From Promethearchaeota archaeon CR_4 (GTDB taxonomy: Archaea > Asgardarchaeota > Lokiarchaeia > Sigyniarchaeales > CR-4), in contig MBAA01000033.1 in NCBI GenBank assembly GCA_001940655.1, positions 1,850 through 7,364 of the forward strand: a stretch of 5,515 nt of DNA. The letters are read 5' to 3'. Each line of letters starts with the position of its first letter. Position 1 is the stretch's first letter. Position numbers and translations under genes: made by a program. The notes below the pieces were generated by a model. That model saw nothing but the letters and a program-made list of their open reading frames with translations, was not told the origin of the DNA and searched no databases. This document shows, piece after piece, positions 1 through 5,509 of this stretch.

Positions 1-8
1 AGTTTGAA

Positions 9-398
9 ATGGGCGTCATTAGCATCTCAATTCCCGATGATCTGCAAGAAGAGTTTGACAAATTCTCAGAGCAACACCAATTTCCCTCACGATCGGATGC
101 GTTTAGGGTGGCTATTCAAGCGTTGATTGCACAAACAGAGGAGATTGCGAAAATTCAGGGGGAACATGTTTTTCTAAGTGCGTATGTCTTTCGAGATCGG
201 TCGGAAACGTGGGAACGATTGGAAAATCAATTAGATGTTTATAGACGTTACATCAAGAATGTTCATACATATAAATTCAGTGATCAACGCATCTGCACCC
301 TCTTTTCCATCGGAAATGCCAGAGATATCGAGAAAATGCATAGTGTTTTGGGAAGTATAAAAGATGTAAATGGCGTGTGTCTTAAGGTGTTGGTTTGA
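9..398 (+). CDS. NikR-like ribbon-helix-helix transcriptional regulator
   Basis: A 129-residue protein with the two-domain plan of the NikR branch of the CopG family. Residues 1-45 form the ribbon-helix-helix DNA-binding domain: a short strand GVISISIPDDL, then two helices split by the FPSRSDAFR turn. Residues 53-129 resemble the NikR C-terminal ACT-like regulatory domain (FLSAYVF strand, the VHTYKF strand, a final VNGVCLKVLV strand). NikR proteins are tetrameric nickel-responsive repressors. By position against E. coli NikR, recalled from memory, His86 matches ligand His87, but the other ligand positions hold Leu75, Tyr88 and Arg94, with a Cys at 96. Nickel sensing is therefore uncertain; it may sense another metal or ligand. 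The ATG at 9 is chosen because the ribbon strand begins right after it. Only 8 bases lie upstream, so its promoter is outside the window. Its 3' end overlaps nadC, which runs the other way. Its target is unknown. Confidence 0.85.
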   Translation: MGVISISIPDDLQEEFDKFSEQHQFPSRSDAFRVAIQALIAQTEEIAKIQGEHVFLSAYVFRDRSETWERLENQLDVYRRYIKNVHTYKFSDQRICTLFSIGNARDIEKMHSVLGSIKDVNGVCLKVLV

Positions 399-1254
399 CA
401 TCCAGCTTTATTTCGAGGGAGAGATCCACCCGTTCGGAAGGGTACATGGTGATTGCGCCCATACTTAGAACATCAATTCCGGTAGCCGCATAATGAGCAA
501 GTGTATCAAAGGATAATCCGCCAGATGCCTCAAAAATGTGGTTATTGCGAAGATTTTGCCGGGTCAATTCGTTCAAAGCTTTGCTAATATCCTCTGGTGT
601 CATGTTATCAAACATAATGATGTCTGCACCCGCGCGAGCCGCAGAGACCGCTTCGGTTAAATTTTCAACTTCAACCTCGATTTTTTTGGTGAAACTCGTG
701 TTTTCTCGGGCGATTTGAACCATCCTCGTGATATTCCCCCCAAATATCGCTTTGTGTGTATCTTTGAGTAATACCATATCGTCCAGCGTCCACCGGTGGG
801 GGTCGCCACCCCCGAGAATCACTGCTCGCTTTTCAAACATGCGGAAACCCGGGGTAGTTTTGCGGGTCGCCGCGATATGAACGCGGGGATTCACCTTCCG
901 TGCGATATTCAATGCTTTCCGGGTTGTTGTGGCGATGGCGCTCATTCGGTGTAAAATATTGAGGGCAGTTCTTTCAACACATAATATATTTCGCGCAAGG
1001 CCTTGGAGGGTCACAATAATCGTGCCTTTCTGAACCTCCATACCATCCTGAACAGAGATATTCACCTCTACACCCATAGTCTCAAAAAGGAGTTGGGTTT
1101 CTAGCAATCCCGCAATAATCCCCCCTCGCTTGCAGATAATTTCCGCGGAACAGACTTGATCCCTTGGGATAACTTGGGAACTTACGTCCCCGAACCGCAA
1201 GTCTTCTTTCAGAAGTGCGAGCAACTTTCGTTTAAGTAATGGAACTGGGAGCAT
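382..1254 (-). CDS. nadC: Nicotinate-nucleotide pyrophosphorylase (carboxylating), quinolinate phosphoribosyltransferase
   Basis: NadC converts quinolinate and PRPP to nicotinate mononucleotide, releasing CO2 and pyrophosphate, in de novo NAD synthesis in the cytosol. The 290-residue length is normal. Family signatures in order: EDLRFGDVSS near residue 17, ERTALNIL at 94-101, the TRKTTPGFR substrate and PRPP-binding segment at 130-138, an ILGGGDPHR stretch at 146-154, Lys164 in LLKDTH, EVEVEN at 193-198, MFDN at 214-217 and EASGGL at 242-247. Small departures from the usual pattern are SAIAT where SGIAT is common and KDTH where KDNH is common. The paralogue ModD is the main alternative, but no molybdenum transport gene is nearby. 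The ATG abuts the stop of the AMMECR1 gene (TAAATG on the coding strand), with a strong AGGAGG seven bases upstream, so translation is probably coupled. It is the last gene of the cluster. No nadA or nadB is in the window. Confidence 0.93.
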   Translation of the reverse strand: MLPVPLLKRKLLALLKEDLRFGDVSSQVIPRDQVCSAEIICKRGGIIAGLLETQLLFETMGVEVNISVQDGMEVQKGTIIVTLQGLARNILCVERTALNILHRMSAIATTTRKALNIARKVNPRVHIAATRKTTPGFRMFEKRAVILGGGDPHRWTLDDMVLLKDTHKAIFGGNITRMVQIARENTSFTKKIEVEVENLTEAVSAARAGADIIMFDNMTPEDISKALNELTRQNLRNNHIFEASGGLSFDTLAHYAATGIDVLSMGAITMYPSERVDLSLEIKLDVKPTP

Positions 1255-1881
1255 TTACCTGCCTCCTAACGCAGTTTCAACAACTAGGCCGCCGGGGGAC
1301 GTTTCTTCAAAAATTATGGCCTGAAACGACAAGATTTGCACGCTAGGATCTTTCCACGCGTCCCGGGGAAGGTGGGCTTTCAAGCAAGTGTGTTCCAAGA
1401 ATGTTTTCACGTCCCAGTTTCTTCCCTGTTCTACCGGTACTTGGGGGAGGAGGAGGCCTTGGCGAACATTTTTCTTCACGATTAAACCATCCCGACCTAT
1501 CTTGATTTTCTCAAGATAATCATCAGGAGACTTCACGTCGATGATTTTTGGGGTTGTTAAGATGCTCACCTCCATGCGAATCCGATTCAGCTCATCGAGA
1601 TCAACGCGTGGAAAGCGAGGATCTTCAACTGCGGCAGAGATCGAAACATCTGAGATGGCCTTGTAGAGCGGGAATAATGGTTTATCGTATCCAATACATC
1701 CTCGGAGAACAAGCTCGGATCCCTTCTCTTTCATGAGCGTCACGAAGATCCCATATTTTTCCCCAAATTTTTCTTTGAATTCCTGTGGGAAAGGAAGGTG
1801 CCGGTCGTTTTGCAAATAATGAGTTATATTTTGCCGCACGAATCGCAGCAGTGCAGCTCCGTCTTCCTGAGTAAAGGACAA
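1255..1881 (-). CDS. AMMECR1 domain protein (TIGR00296 / PH0010-type)
   Basis: A 208-residue single-domain AMMECR1 protein. The hallmark LRGCIGY lies at residues 59-65, followed by other conserved blocks: DPRFPRV (87-93), EVSIL (104-108), IGRDGLIV (128-135), GLLLPQV (142-148) and FLEHTCLKAHLP (161-172). The family occurs in archaea, bacteria and eukaryotes, where the human member is linked to a developmental syndrome. Its biochemical role is not settled; in many prokaryotes it is associated with Memo-like and radical SAM proteins (AmmeMemoRadiSam), neither of which is seen here. The start is a TTG: an in-frame stop lies only three codons upstream, a good Shine-Dalgarno precedes it, and the predicted N-terminus sits where the family usually begins. 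The gene lies 39 bp after pyrC and directly abuts nadC. A link to nucleotide or phosphoribosyl metabolism is inference from neighbours only. Confidence 0.92.
   Translation of the reverse strand: MSFTQEDGAALLRFVRQNITHYLQNDRHLPFPQEFKEKFGEKYGIFVTLMKEKGSELVLRGCIGYDKPLFPLYKAISDVSISAAVEDPRFPRVDLDELNRIRMEVSILTTPKIIDVKSPDDYLEKIKIGRDGLIVKKNVRQGLLLPQVPVEQGRNWDVKTFLEHTCLKAHLPRDAWKDPSVQILSFQAIIFEETSPGGLVVETALGGR
1262..1267 (-). promoter_or_regulatory. Shine-Dalgarno site of nadC inside the AMMECR1 gene
   Basis: On the coding strand this reads AGGAGG, seven bases before the nadC ATG. It lies within the last codons of the AMMECR1 gene, whose TAA stop touches the nadC start. This fixes the nadC start and suggests ribosomes re-initiate or are handed on at this junction. 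Confidence 0.8.
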
Positions 1882-1920
1882 TTTTCCTCACCTAGATGTG
1901 TCTTAGAAAGATCGGAGATA
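1882..1920 (-). other. Short gap between pyrC and the AMMECR1 gene
   Basis: A 39-bp gap, the longest inside the cluster. Apart from the AGGTGA ribosome binding site, I see no clear TATA box, hairpin or oligo-T terminator, so read-through from pyrC is most likely. Confidence 0.5.
1888..1893 (-). promoter_or_regulatory. Shine-Dalgarno site that decides a TTG start (AMMECR1 gene)
   Basis: The coding strand reads AGGTGA six bases before the TTG at 1879-1881. This is the exact complement of the UCACCU near the 3' end of archaeal 16S rRNA. The TGA in it is also an in-frame stop, ruling out a longer protein, so the TTG is the best start. Confidence 0.75.
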
Positions 1921-3285
1921 TTAGGAAATTAAGGTTCCGGATGGAGCCAGTCGTTCCTTCCCTTGATACAAGACGAGTTCCCCGCCTAAAAAAACGTCAG
2001 TGACGCGAGCCCGGAGTGGACGATGTTCGTAGGGGGAAAATTTTGCATTCGTGTAAAATGAGGAGGAATTGACGGGATAGGAATCTATTTTTTCAAAGAT
2101 AACGATATCTGCGTCAAATCCCGGGGCGATTCGCCCTTTATTCGCAAAATTAAACCTGTCAGCAGGATTTGATGTCACGCAATCGAGAATGTGTTCTGGC
2201 AATCGCCCTTCAAAGATTTCGGTCAGGAGGAGGGGCCCCAACAACTCTACTCCAGGGATTCCGGCAGGAGTTTTGAAAAAGTCCAGACTCTTCTCCTGTA
2301 ACGTATGAGGCGCGTGATCTGTAGCAATAATTGGAACGTGCCCATCTTTAACATAGCGGAAAATCTCATCTCGAGCGTGTTCTGACCGTATAGGGTTTAA
2401 CACCTTTGCGAAACTTGCTTGACTTGGCGTGTCTTTCGTGCAGAGGAGCATATGATGAGGGGTGACCTCCCAAGAGATATTCAAACCCTCACGCTTCGCC
2501 GCGAGTAGAATTTCTATGCCGGCAGGGGAGGATACGTGGCAGAAATGAATCGGGTGGGTATTTTCGAGATTTCGATATTCTTGCAATATATATTCGATTG
2601 CGGCAACTTCATCTTGCTCAGGGTGAGTCTCATCAAACGCTTCGAGTTCGGTTTTTCCGCTGAGGATCGCGCTCTCGTAGCGCTGCTGGCGGATCGCCTC
2701 CGGTTGAAATATATCCGAGTGGAAACAGACTAATTGGGATCTTCGCTGTGCAAAATGGAGGAATTTTTGTAGGATCTCAGGACGATGCCAAGCATTCTCG
2801 GGTTGCAAGGGTGCATACAGGTAGACTTTGAACCCCTTTATGGGTTTTTCTACGAGATCCGCTAATGCCGCCCAGCGAGATAAGGGGGGAACACCAGAGA
2901 GGAATGCCACGTTAATATAACAATTCTTCAATGCCAATATCTGCCAAGCTGCCACGATCTCGGGTAGAGTTGCAGGTGGCCGCGTGTTAGGCATATTTAC
3001 CACAGTGGTCACACCCCCATGGAGGGCAGCCCGAGAACCAGTCTCAATCGTTTCTTTTTCCTTTTGATCCATGTCTCGAAAATGAACGTGGGCGTCGATT
3101 AATCCCGGAAGCACGTACTTGCCCCCTAATCGCATCGTTTTCGCCGAAGGATCCCACAATGGCGCCTCGAATCGCACTTCTGGATCCAACGGTTGGAAAG
3201 CACTAATGCGGAACCCGTCGATCTGCAAGGCTCCCCATTGGAAGTGCGCATTGACGTAAAAATAACCATCGGCGAGGTAAATCAA
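1921..3285 (-). CDS. pyrC: Dihydroorotase (cyclic amidohydrolase family)
   Basis: Dihydroorotase reversibly closes carbamoyl-aspartate to dihydroorotate, the third step of de novo pyrimidine synthesis, using a metal centre in a TIM barrel. The 454-residue length fits the long, class I-like form. Motifs in order: DAHVHFRD at 64-71 (metal-binding His66 and His68, substrate Arg70), GGVTTVVNMPNT at 90-101, GFKVYL with Lys153 as the probable carboxylated bridging lysine, His189 in FHSD, His250 in FCHVSS, EVTPHH at 273-278, NPIR at 297-300, ATDHAPH at 321-327 with probable catalytic Asp323, and GIPGVE at 342-347. The C-terminal KGRIAPGFDADIVI segment belongs to the small beta domain. Hydantoinase or allantoinase are less likely alternatives. 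The start is TTG, with a GAGGG seven bases upstream; it overlaps the trmY stop as TTGA. The first in-frame Met is at residue 51 and would remove the N-terminal beta strands. Confidence 0.9.
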   Translation of the reverse strand: MIYLADGYFYVNAHFQWGALQIDGFRISAFQPLDPEVRFEAPLWDPSAKTMRLGGKYVLPGLIDAHVHFRDMDQKEKETIETGSRAALHGGVTTVVNMPNTRPPATLPEIVAAWQILALKNCYINVAFLSGVPPLSRWAALADLVEKPIKGFKVYLYAPLQPENAWHRPEILQKFLHFAQRRSQLVCFHSDIFQPEAIRQQRYESAILSGKTELEAFDETHPEQDEVAAIEYILQEYRNLENTHPIHFCHVSSPAGIEILLAAKREGLNISWEVTPHHMLLCTKDTPSQASFAKVLNPIRSEHARDEIFRYVKDGHVPIIATDHAPHTLQEKSLDFFKTPAGIPGVELLGPLLLTEIFEGRLPEHILDCVTSNPADRFNFANKGRIAPGFDADIVIFEKIDSYPVNSSSFYTNAKFSPYEHRPLRARVTDVFLGGELVLYQGKERLAPSGTLIS

Positions 3286-3863
3286 GACATATCCCTCACG
3301 TGATGCAGATACAGAATTTTTGTCCCAAGTGACGCAAGATCATACGGGGGCGGGAGGAATCGCTCCATTAAGTCGATTTGTTTTCCGGACTCACTTAAAT
3401 TTAGCGGAACTTCGCAATCAATTCCTAACACGCAGGAGTCAAAAGTGATAATTTCCTTCGTGGTCGCTACGGGGGCATTCGCTCGAGGAAGGATGACACT
3501 CTTGCCAAGTAGTTCTGATAAGATTGATTTCCAACCACCCTTCCAGACTCTGAGTCCTGGGGTCGACTGTTTCGATTGTCCCACTGTGAGAAACCGTCCA
3601 ATATCCATTGCTTTGCCAAGAAGTAAGGCCTGAGATCGCTCATCCGGCCCCAGATATCGCAGTTTTTCCCCTCGATAAAGTATCAACAGATCATCTTGGA
3701 GGAGAATGAGGGCAAAATTCACGTCCGTGCGAATAGCGTGAGAAAGGAAGAAGGCACACCGACAAGCTTCGATGATTTCATACACTAGGGGGGGCGTATT
3801 CCCAAGATCTATATCACGCTTGGAAAAGGAGGGGAGCCGGGTTATGAAGAGAATAAAATTCAC
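3282..3863 (-). CDS. trmY: tRNA (pseudouridine-54-N1)-methyltransferase, SPOUT family (DUF358)
   Basis: TrmY uses S-adenosylmethionine to methylate N1 of pseudouridine 54 in the tRNA T-loop, giving the archaeal substitute for ribothymidine. The 193-residue protein follows the family closely in its N-terminal two thirds: a first strand MNFILFIT, the ACRCAFFLSHAIRTDVNFAL block at 33-52, YLGPDERS at 70-77 and STPGLRV at 100-106. The C-terminal knot region (about 140-193) is recognisable, with a VLGIDCEVPL loop and a final ILYLHHVRD, but the loop departs from the GDH-containing form I recall in Methanocaldococcus jannaschii TrmY. The start is GTG, with GAGGAA eight bases upstream and an in-frame stop eight codons upstream. 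It lies 28 bp after srp54 and overlaps pyrC by 4 bp. The sister methyltransferase families for other tRNA sites are less likely because of the GPDERS and STPG blocks. Confidence 0.88.
   Translation of the reverse strand: MNFILFITRLPSFSKRDIDLGNTPPLVYEIIEACRCAFFLSHAIRTDVNFALILLQDDLLILYRGEKLRYLGPDERSQALLLGKAMDIGRFLTVGQSKQSTPGLRVWKGGWKSILSELLGKSVILPRANAPVATTKEIITFDSCVLGIDCEVPLNLSESGKQIDLMERFLPPPYDLASLGTKILYLHHVRDMS
3293..3297 (-). promoter_or_regulatory. Shine-Dalgarno site that decides the TTG start of pyrC
   Basis: The coding strand reads GAGGG, seven bases before the TTG at 3283-3285. It lies within the last codons of trmY. Together with the 4-bp TTGA stop/start overlap it supports coupled translation of trmY and pyrC. 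Confidence 0.65.
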
Positions 3864-3871
3864 GATATAAA

Positions 3872-3877
3872 TTCCTC
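3872..3877 (-). promoter_or_regulatory. Shine-Dalgarno site for the GTG start of trmY
   Basis: The coding strand reads GAGGAA eight bases before the GTG at 3861-3863, inside the 28-bp gap after srp54. It supports the GTG over any downstream start. Confidence 0.6.
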
Positions 3878-3891
3878 GAGATTGCTACTGT

Positions 3892-5313
3892 TCAGCGGAA
3901 TTTCTTCTTGAGACCCTTTACACCCGGTGGGAGTTTCATACCACCTGGTCCCATTCCTGGAAATCCGGGCATCCCCGGTATCCCTGGCATTCCCCCCTTT
4001 CCTTTGCCTTTCCGCCCGCCACGCATGCCTCGCACCATTCCCTTGACCATTTTCTTCATTTGGTCGTATTGCTTGAGAAGATTTTTGATTTCCGTGTAGG
4101 ATTGCCCACTACCCCGCGCTACGCGAGCGATGCGACTTTTTTTAATGATCATCGGGTTATCTTTCTCATATTGCGTCATCGAGTCGAGCACGACTTTCCA
4201 CTTGTCGAGCTGCTGTTCCGCCACGTCCTTCATTTCATCAGGGAGGTTTTGCCCTCCAAGTTTCGTCAACCAACTCTTGAGGGGTCCCATCTTTCGCATT
4301 GCTTTCATTTGCTTGTAGAGGTCATCGAGGGTGAAGTTCCCCTTCATGAATCGCTTGGCTACGTCTTCCTCGGGTTCTATCTGAGCTTCCTTGATTTTTT
4401 CCAAGAGGCCTTTGATGTCCGGGATACCCAAGAGGTTCCCAACGAACGAGGTGGGATCAAAGGCTTCGAGCGCGTCGACCTTTTCCCCTTCTCCGATGAA
4501 CCGGATCGGTGCCCCTGTTGCCACGACCGCGGATAGTGCCCCACCACCCTTCGCCGAGCCATCCAGTTTTGTGACTATGATTGACCCAACTTTCGTGGTT
4601 TCTGCGAAGACTTTGGCTTGGTTGTATGCTTGTTGTCCGAGGGATCCATCCAACACGAGGATGGTTTCGTCCGGCAGGAGTTTTTGTTCAATTTCCTGCA
4701 TTTCTTTCATAAGATCCTTTTCTTCCTTGTGACGCCCCGCAGTGTCAACGATTATGATCTCGCACTTTTCATCCACGAACTTCTTCGCGCCCTTGATGGC
4801 GAGCTTGATGGCGTTTTTCTCCTTGGGGTCGCCCCAGATAGGCACTTCAATCGACTCGGCTAGCTGCTTCAGCTGATCGTAGGCTCCCGGCCGCCACGTG
4901 TCCGAGCAGACGACTCCTACCCGGAATTGTTTTTTCTTGTAATAATTCGCTAGTTTCCCCACGGTGGTCGTTTTCCCGGACCCTTGGATCCCCACCATCA
5001 GAATGATGTTTTGGCGGTTGGGTTTAATTCGCATGGGGGCGGGTTGTCCGCCTAAAAGATGGGACAGTTCATCGTGGATGCAACGGATAATATGTTCCTT
5101 ACGATTAATGCCGGGAGGGAGTTTTTCATCCATCGCCCGCTTTTCAATCTTGGCGGTAACGTCAAATACGAGTTCTACTTTGACATCGGCGGCGAGGAGA
5201 GCGCGTTGCAGATCTTGAATAGTCGCCCTGATGGCGTCCTTATCCACCTTGGGGAGGCCCCGTAGCCGGCGAACCGTATTGTCGAGCGCGCGTCCTAAAT
5301 TTTCCAGCACCAT
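3892..5313 (-). CDS. srp54: Signal recognition particle 54 kDa GTPase subunit
   Basis: SRP54 binds SRP RNA and signal sequences of nascent chains and, with the receptor FtsY, delivers ribosomes to the Sec translocon. Domains of the 473-residue protein: N domain at about 1-95 with the ALLAADV motif (38-44); GTPase G domain at about 96-295 with P-loop GIQGSGKT (108-115), DTWRPGAYDQL (138-148), DTAGRHK (190-196), TKLDGSAKGGG (248-258) and FIGEGE (272-277); then the methionine-rich M domain, including the finger-loop region GNFTLDDLYKQM (325-336) and RNA-binding SRIARVARGSG (393-403). The P-loop and DTAGRHK are of the archaeal type. Odd points are LGIPD at 295-299, where LGMGD is usual, and a basic then Gly-Met-Pro rich tail from about 430. 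The ATG is preferred because it gives the canonical MVLENLG N-terminus; no strong Shine-Dalgarno precedes it. It is probably the first gene of the operon. Confidence 0.97.
   Translation of the reverse strand: MVLENLGRALDNTVRRLRGLPKVDKDAIRATIQDLQRALLAADVKVELVFDVTAKIEKRAMDEKLPPGINRKEHIIRCIHDELSHLLGGQPAPMRIKPNRQNIILMVGIQGSGKTTTVGKLANYYKKKQFRVGVVCSDTWRPGAYDQLKQLAESIEVPIWGDPKEKNAIKLAIKGAKKFVDEKCEIIIVDTAGRHKEEKDLMKEMQEIEQKLLPDETILVLDGSLGQQAYNQAKVFAETTKVGSIIVTKLDGSAKGGGALSAVVATGAPIRFIGEGEKVDALEAFDPTSFVGNLLGIPDIKGLLEKIKEAQIEPEEDVAKRFMKGNFTLDDLYKQMKAMRKMGPLKSWLTKLGGQNLPDEMKDVAEQQLDKWKVVLDSMTQYEKDNPMIIKKSRIARVARGSGQSYTEIKNLLKQYDQMKKMVKGMVRGMRGGRKGKGKGGMPGIPGMPGFPGMGPGGMKLPPGVKGLKKKFR
3949..3993 (-). 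repeat. Collagen-like Gly-X-Pro coding repeat in the SRP54 tail
   Basis: This stretch encodes GMPGIPGMPGFPGMG (residues 441-455), five degenerate 9-base units of the form Gly-[Met/Ile/Phe]-Pro, the last unit ending in Gly. It follows a basic Gly/Lys/Arg stretch and precedes the KLPPGVKGLKKKFR end. The DNA units differ in codon choice, so the protein pattern appears to be maintained rather than recently duplicated. Confidence 0.8.
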
Positions 5314-5443
5314 AGTATATCCGCGGAGACTGTCTTGCTAAAGTTGGTATGATGTTTCTACTTTTTTAGTTTGTCTTAAACTGATTGGTACGATAATTTT
5401 TGAAGCTGCCAAATGAATTTAATAAAGTTCTAAAAATACCCAT

Positions 5444-5474
5444 AGAGTCATGTAAAAAATATCTATTAGACTCT
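5444..5474. repeat. Inverted repeat AGAGTC / GACTCT
   Basis: Perfect 6-base arms at 5444-5449 and 5469-5474 are separated by 19 AT-rich bases. The spacing of the arms (about 25 bp centre to centre) could suit a two-site operator, or the match could be chance. Function unknown. Confidence 0.35.
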
Positions 5475-5491
5475 TTTGACAAAATCATTTG

Positions 5492-5509
5492 ATATGATCC
5501 GGATGATAT
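5492..5509. repeat. 18-bp dyad around ATCCGGAT
   Basis: The sequence reads ATAT-G-ATCCGGAT-G-ATAT. The 8-base core and the ATAT arms are perfectly symmetric; only the single pair of G positions between them breaks the symmetry. It lies about 180 bp upstream of srp54, at the window edge, so it may serve this operon or an unseen divergent gene. An operator role is only a possibility. Confidence 0.4.

Noticed and set aside
1682..1891. Minus-strand frame overlapping the start of the AMMECR1 gene
   Set aside because: It begins with GTG just upstream of the TTG and runs in another frame over the conserved AMMECR1 N-terminus, with no recognisable protein family.
3949..3993. Possible tandem DNA repeat or CRISPR-like array
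   Set aside because: The 9-base units are in frame and encode Gly-X-Pro in the SRP54 tail; there are no spacers and the units vary in sequence.
3908..4099. Plus-strand open frame with a Pro/Gly-rich start
   Set aside because: Its Pro/Gly pattern is only the complement of the Gly-X-Pro repeat in the SRP54 tail.
4060..4536. A 158-codon plus-strand open frame opposite srp54
   Set aside because: It is entirely antisense to the strongly conserved SRP54 G and M domains, and its translation resembles no family I know. It is a shadow of the real gene.
5347..5352. GTATGA, matching one half of the E. coli NikR operator
   Set aside because: No TCATAC partner occurs at the required 16-base spacing, and the NikR-like protein here has an altered metal site and a distant gene.
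5476..5498. Bacterial-looking TTGACA followed by TATGAT
   Set aside because: The spacing is only 11 bases, too short for a -35/-10 pair, and the gene content is archaeal.
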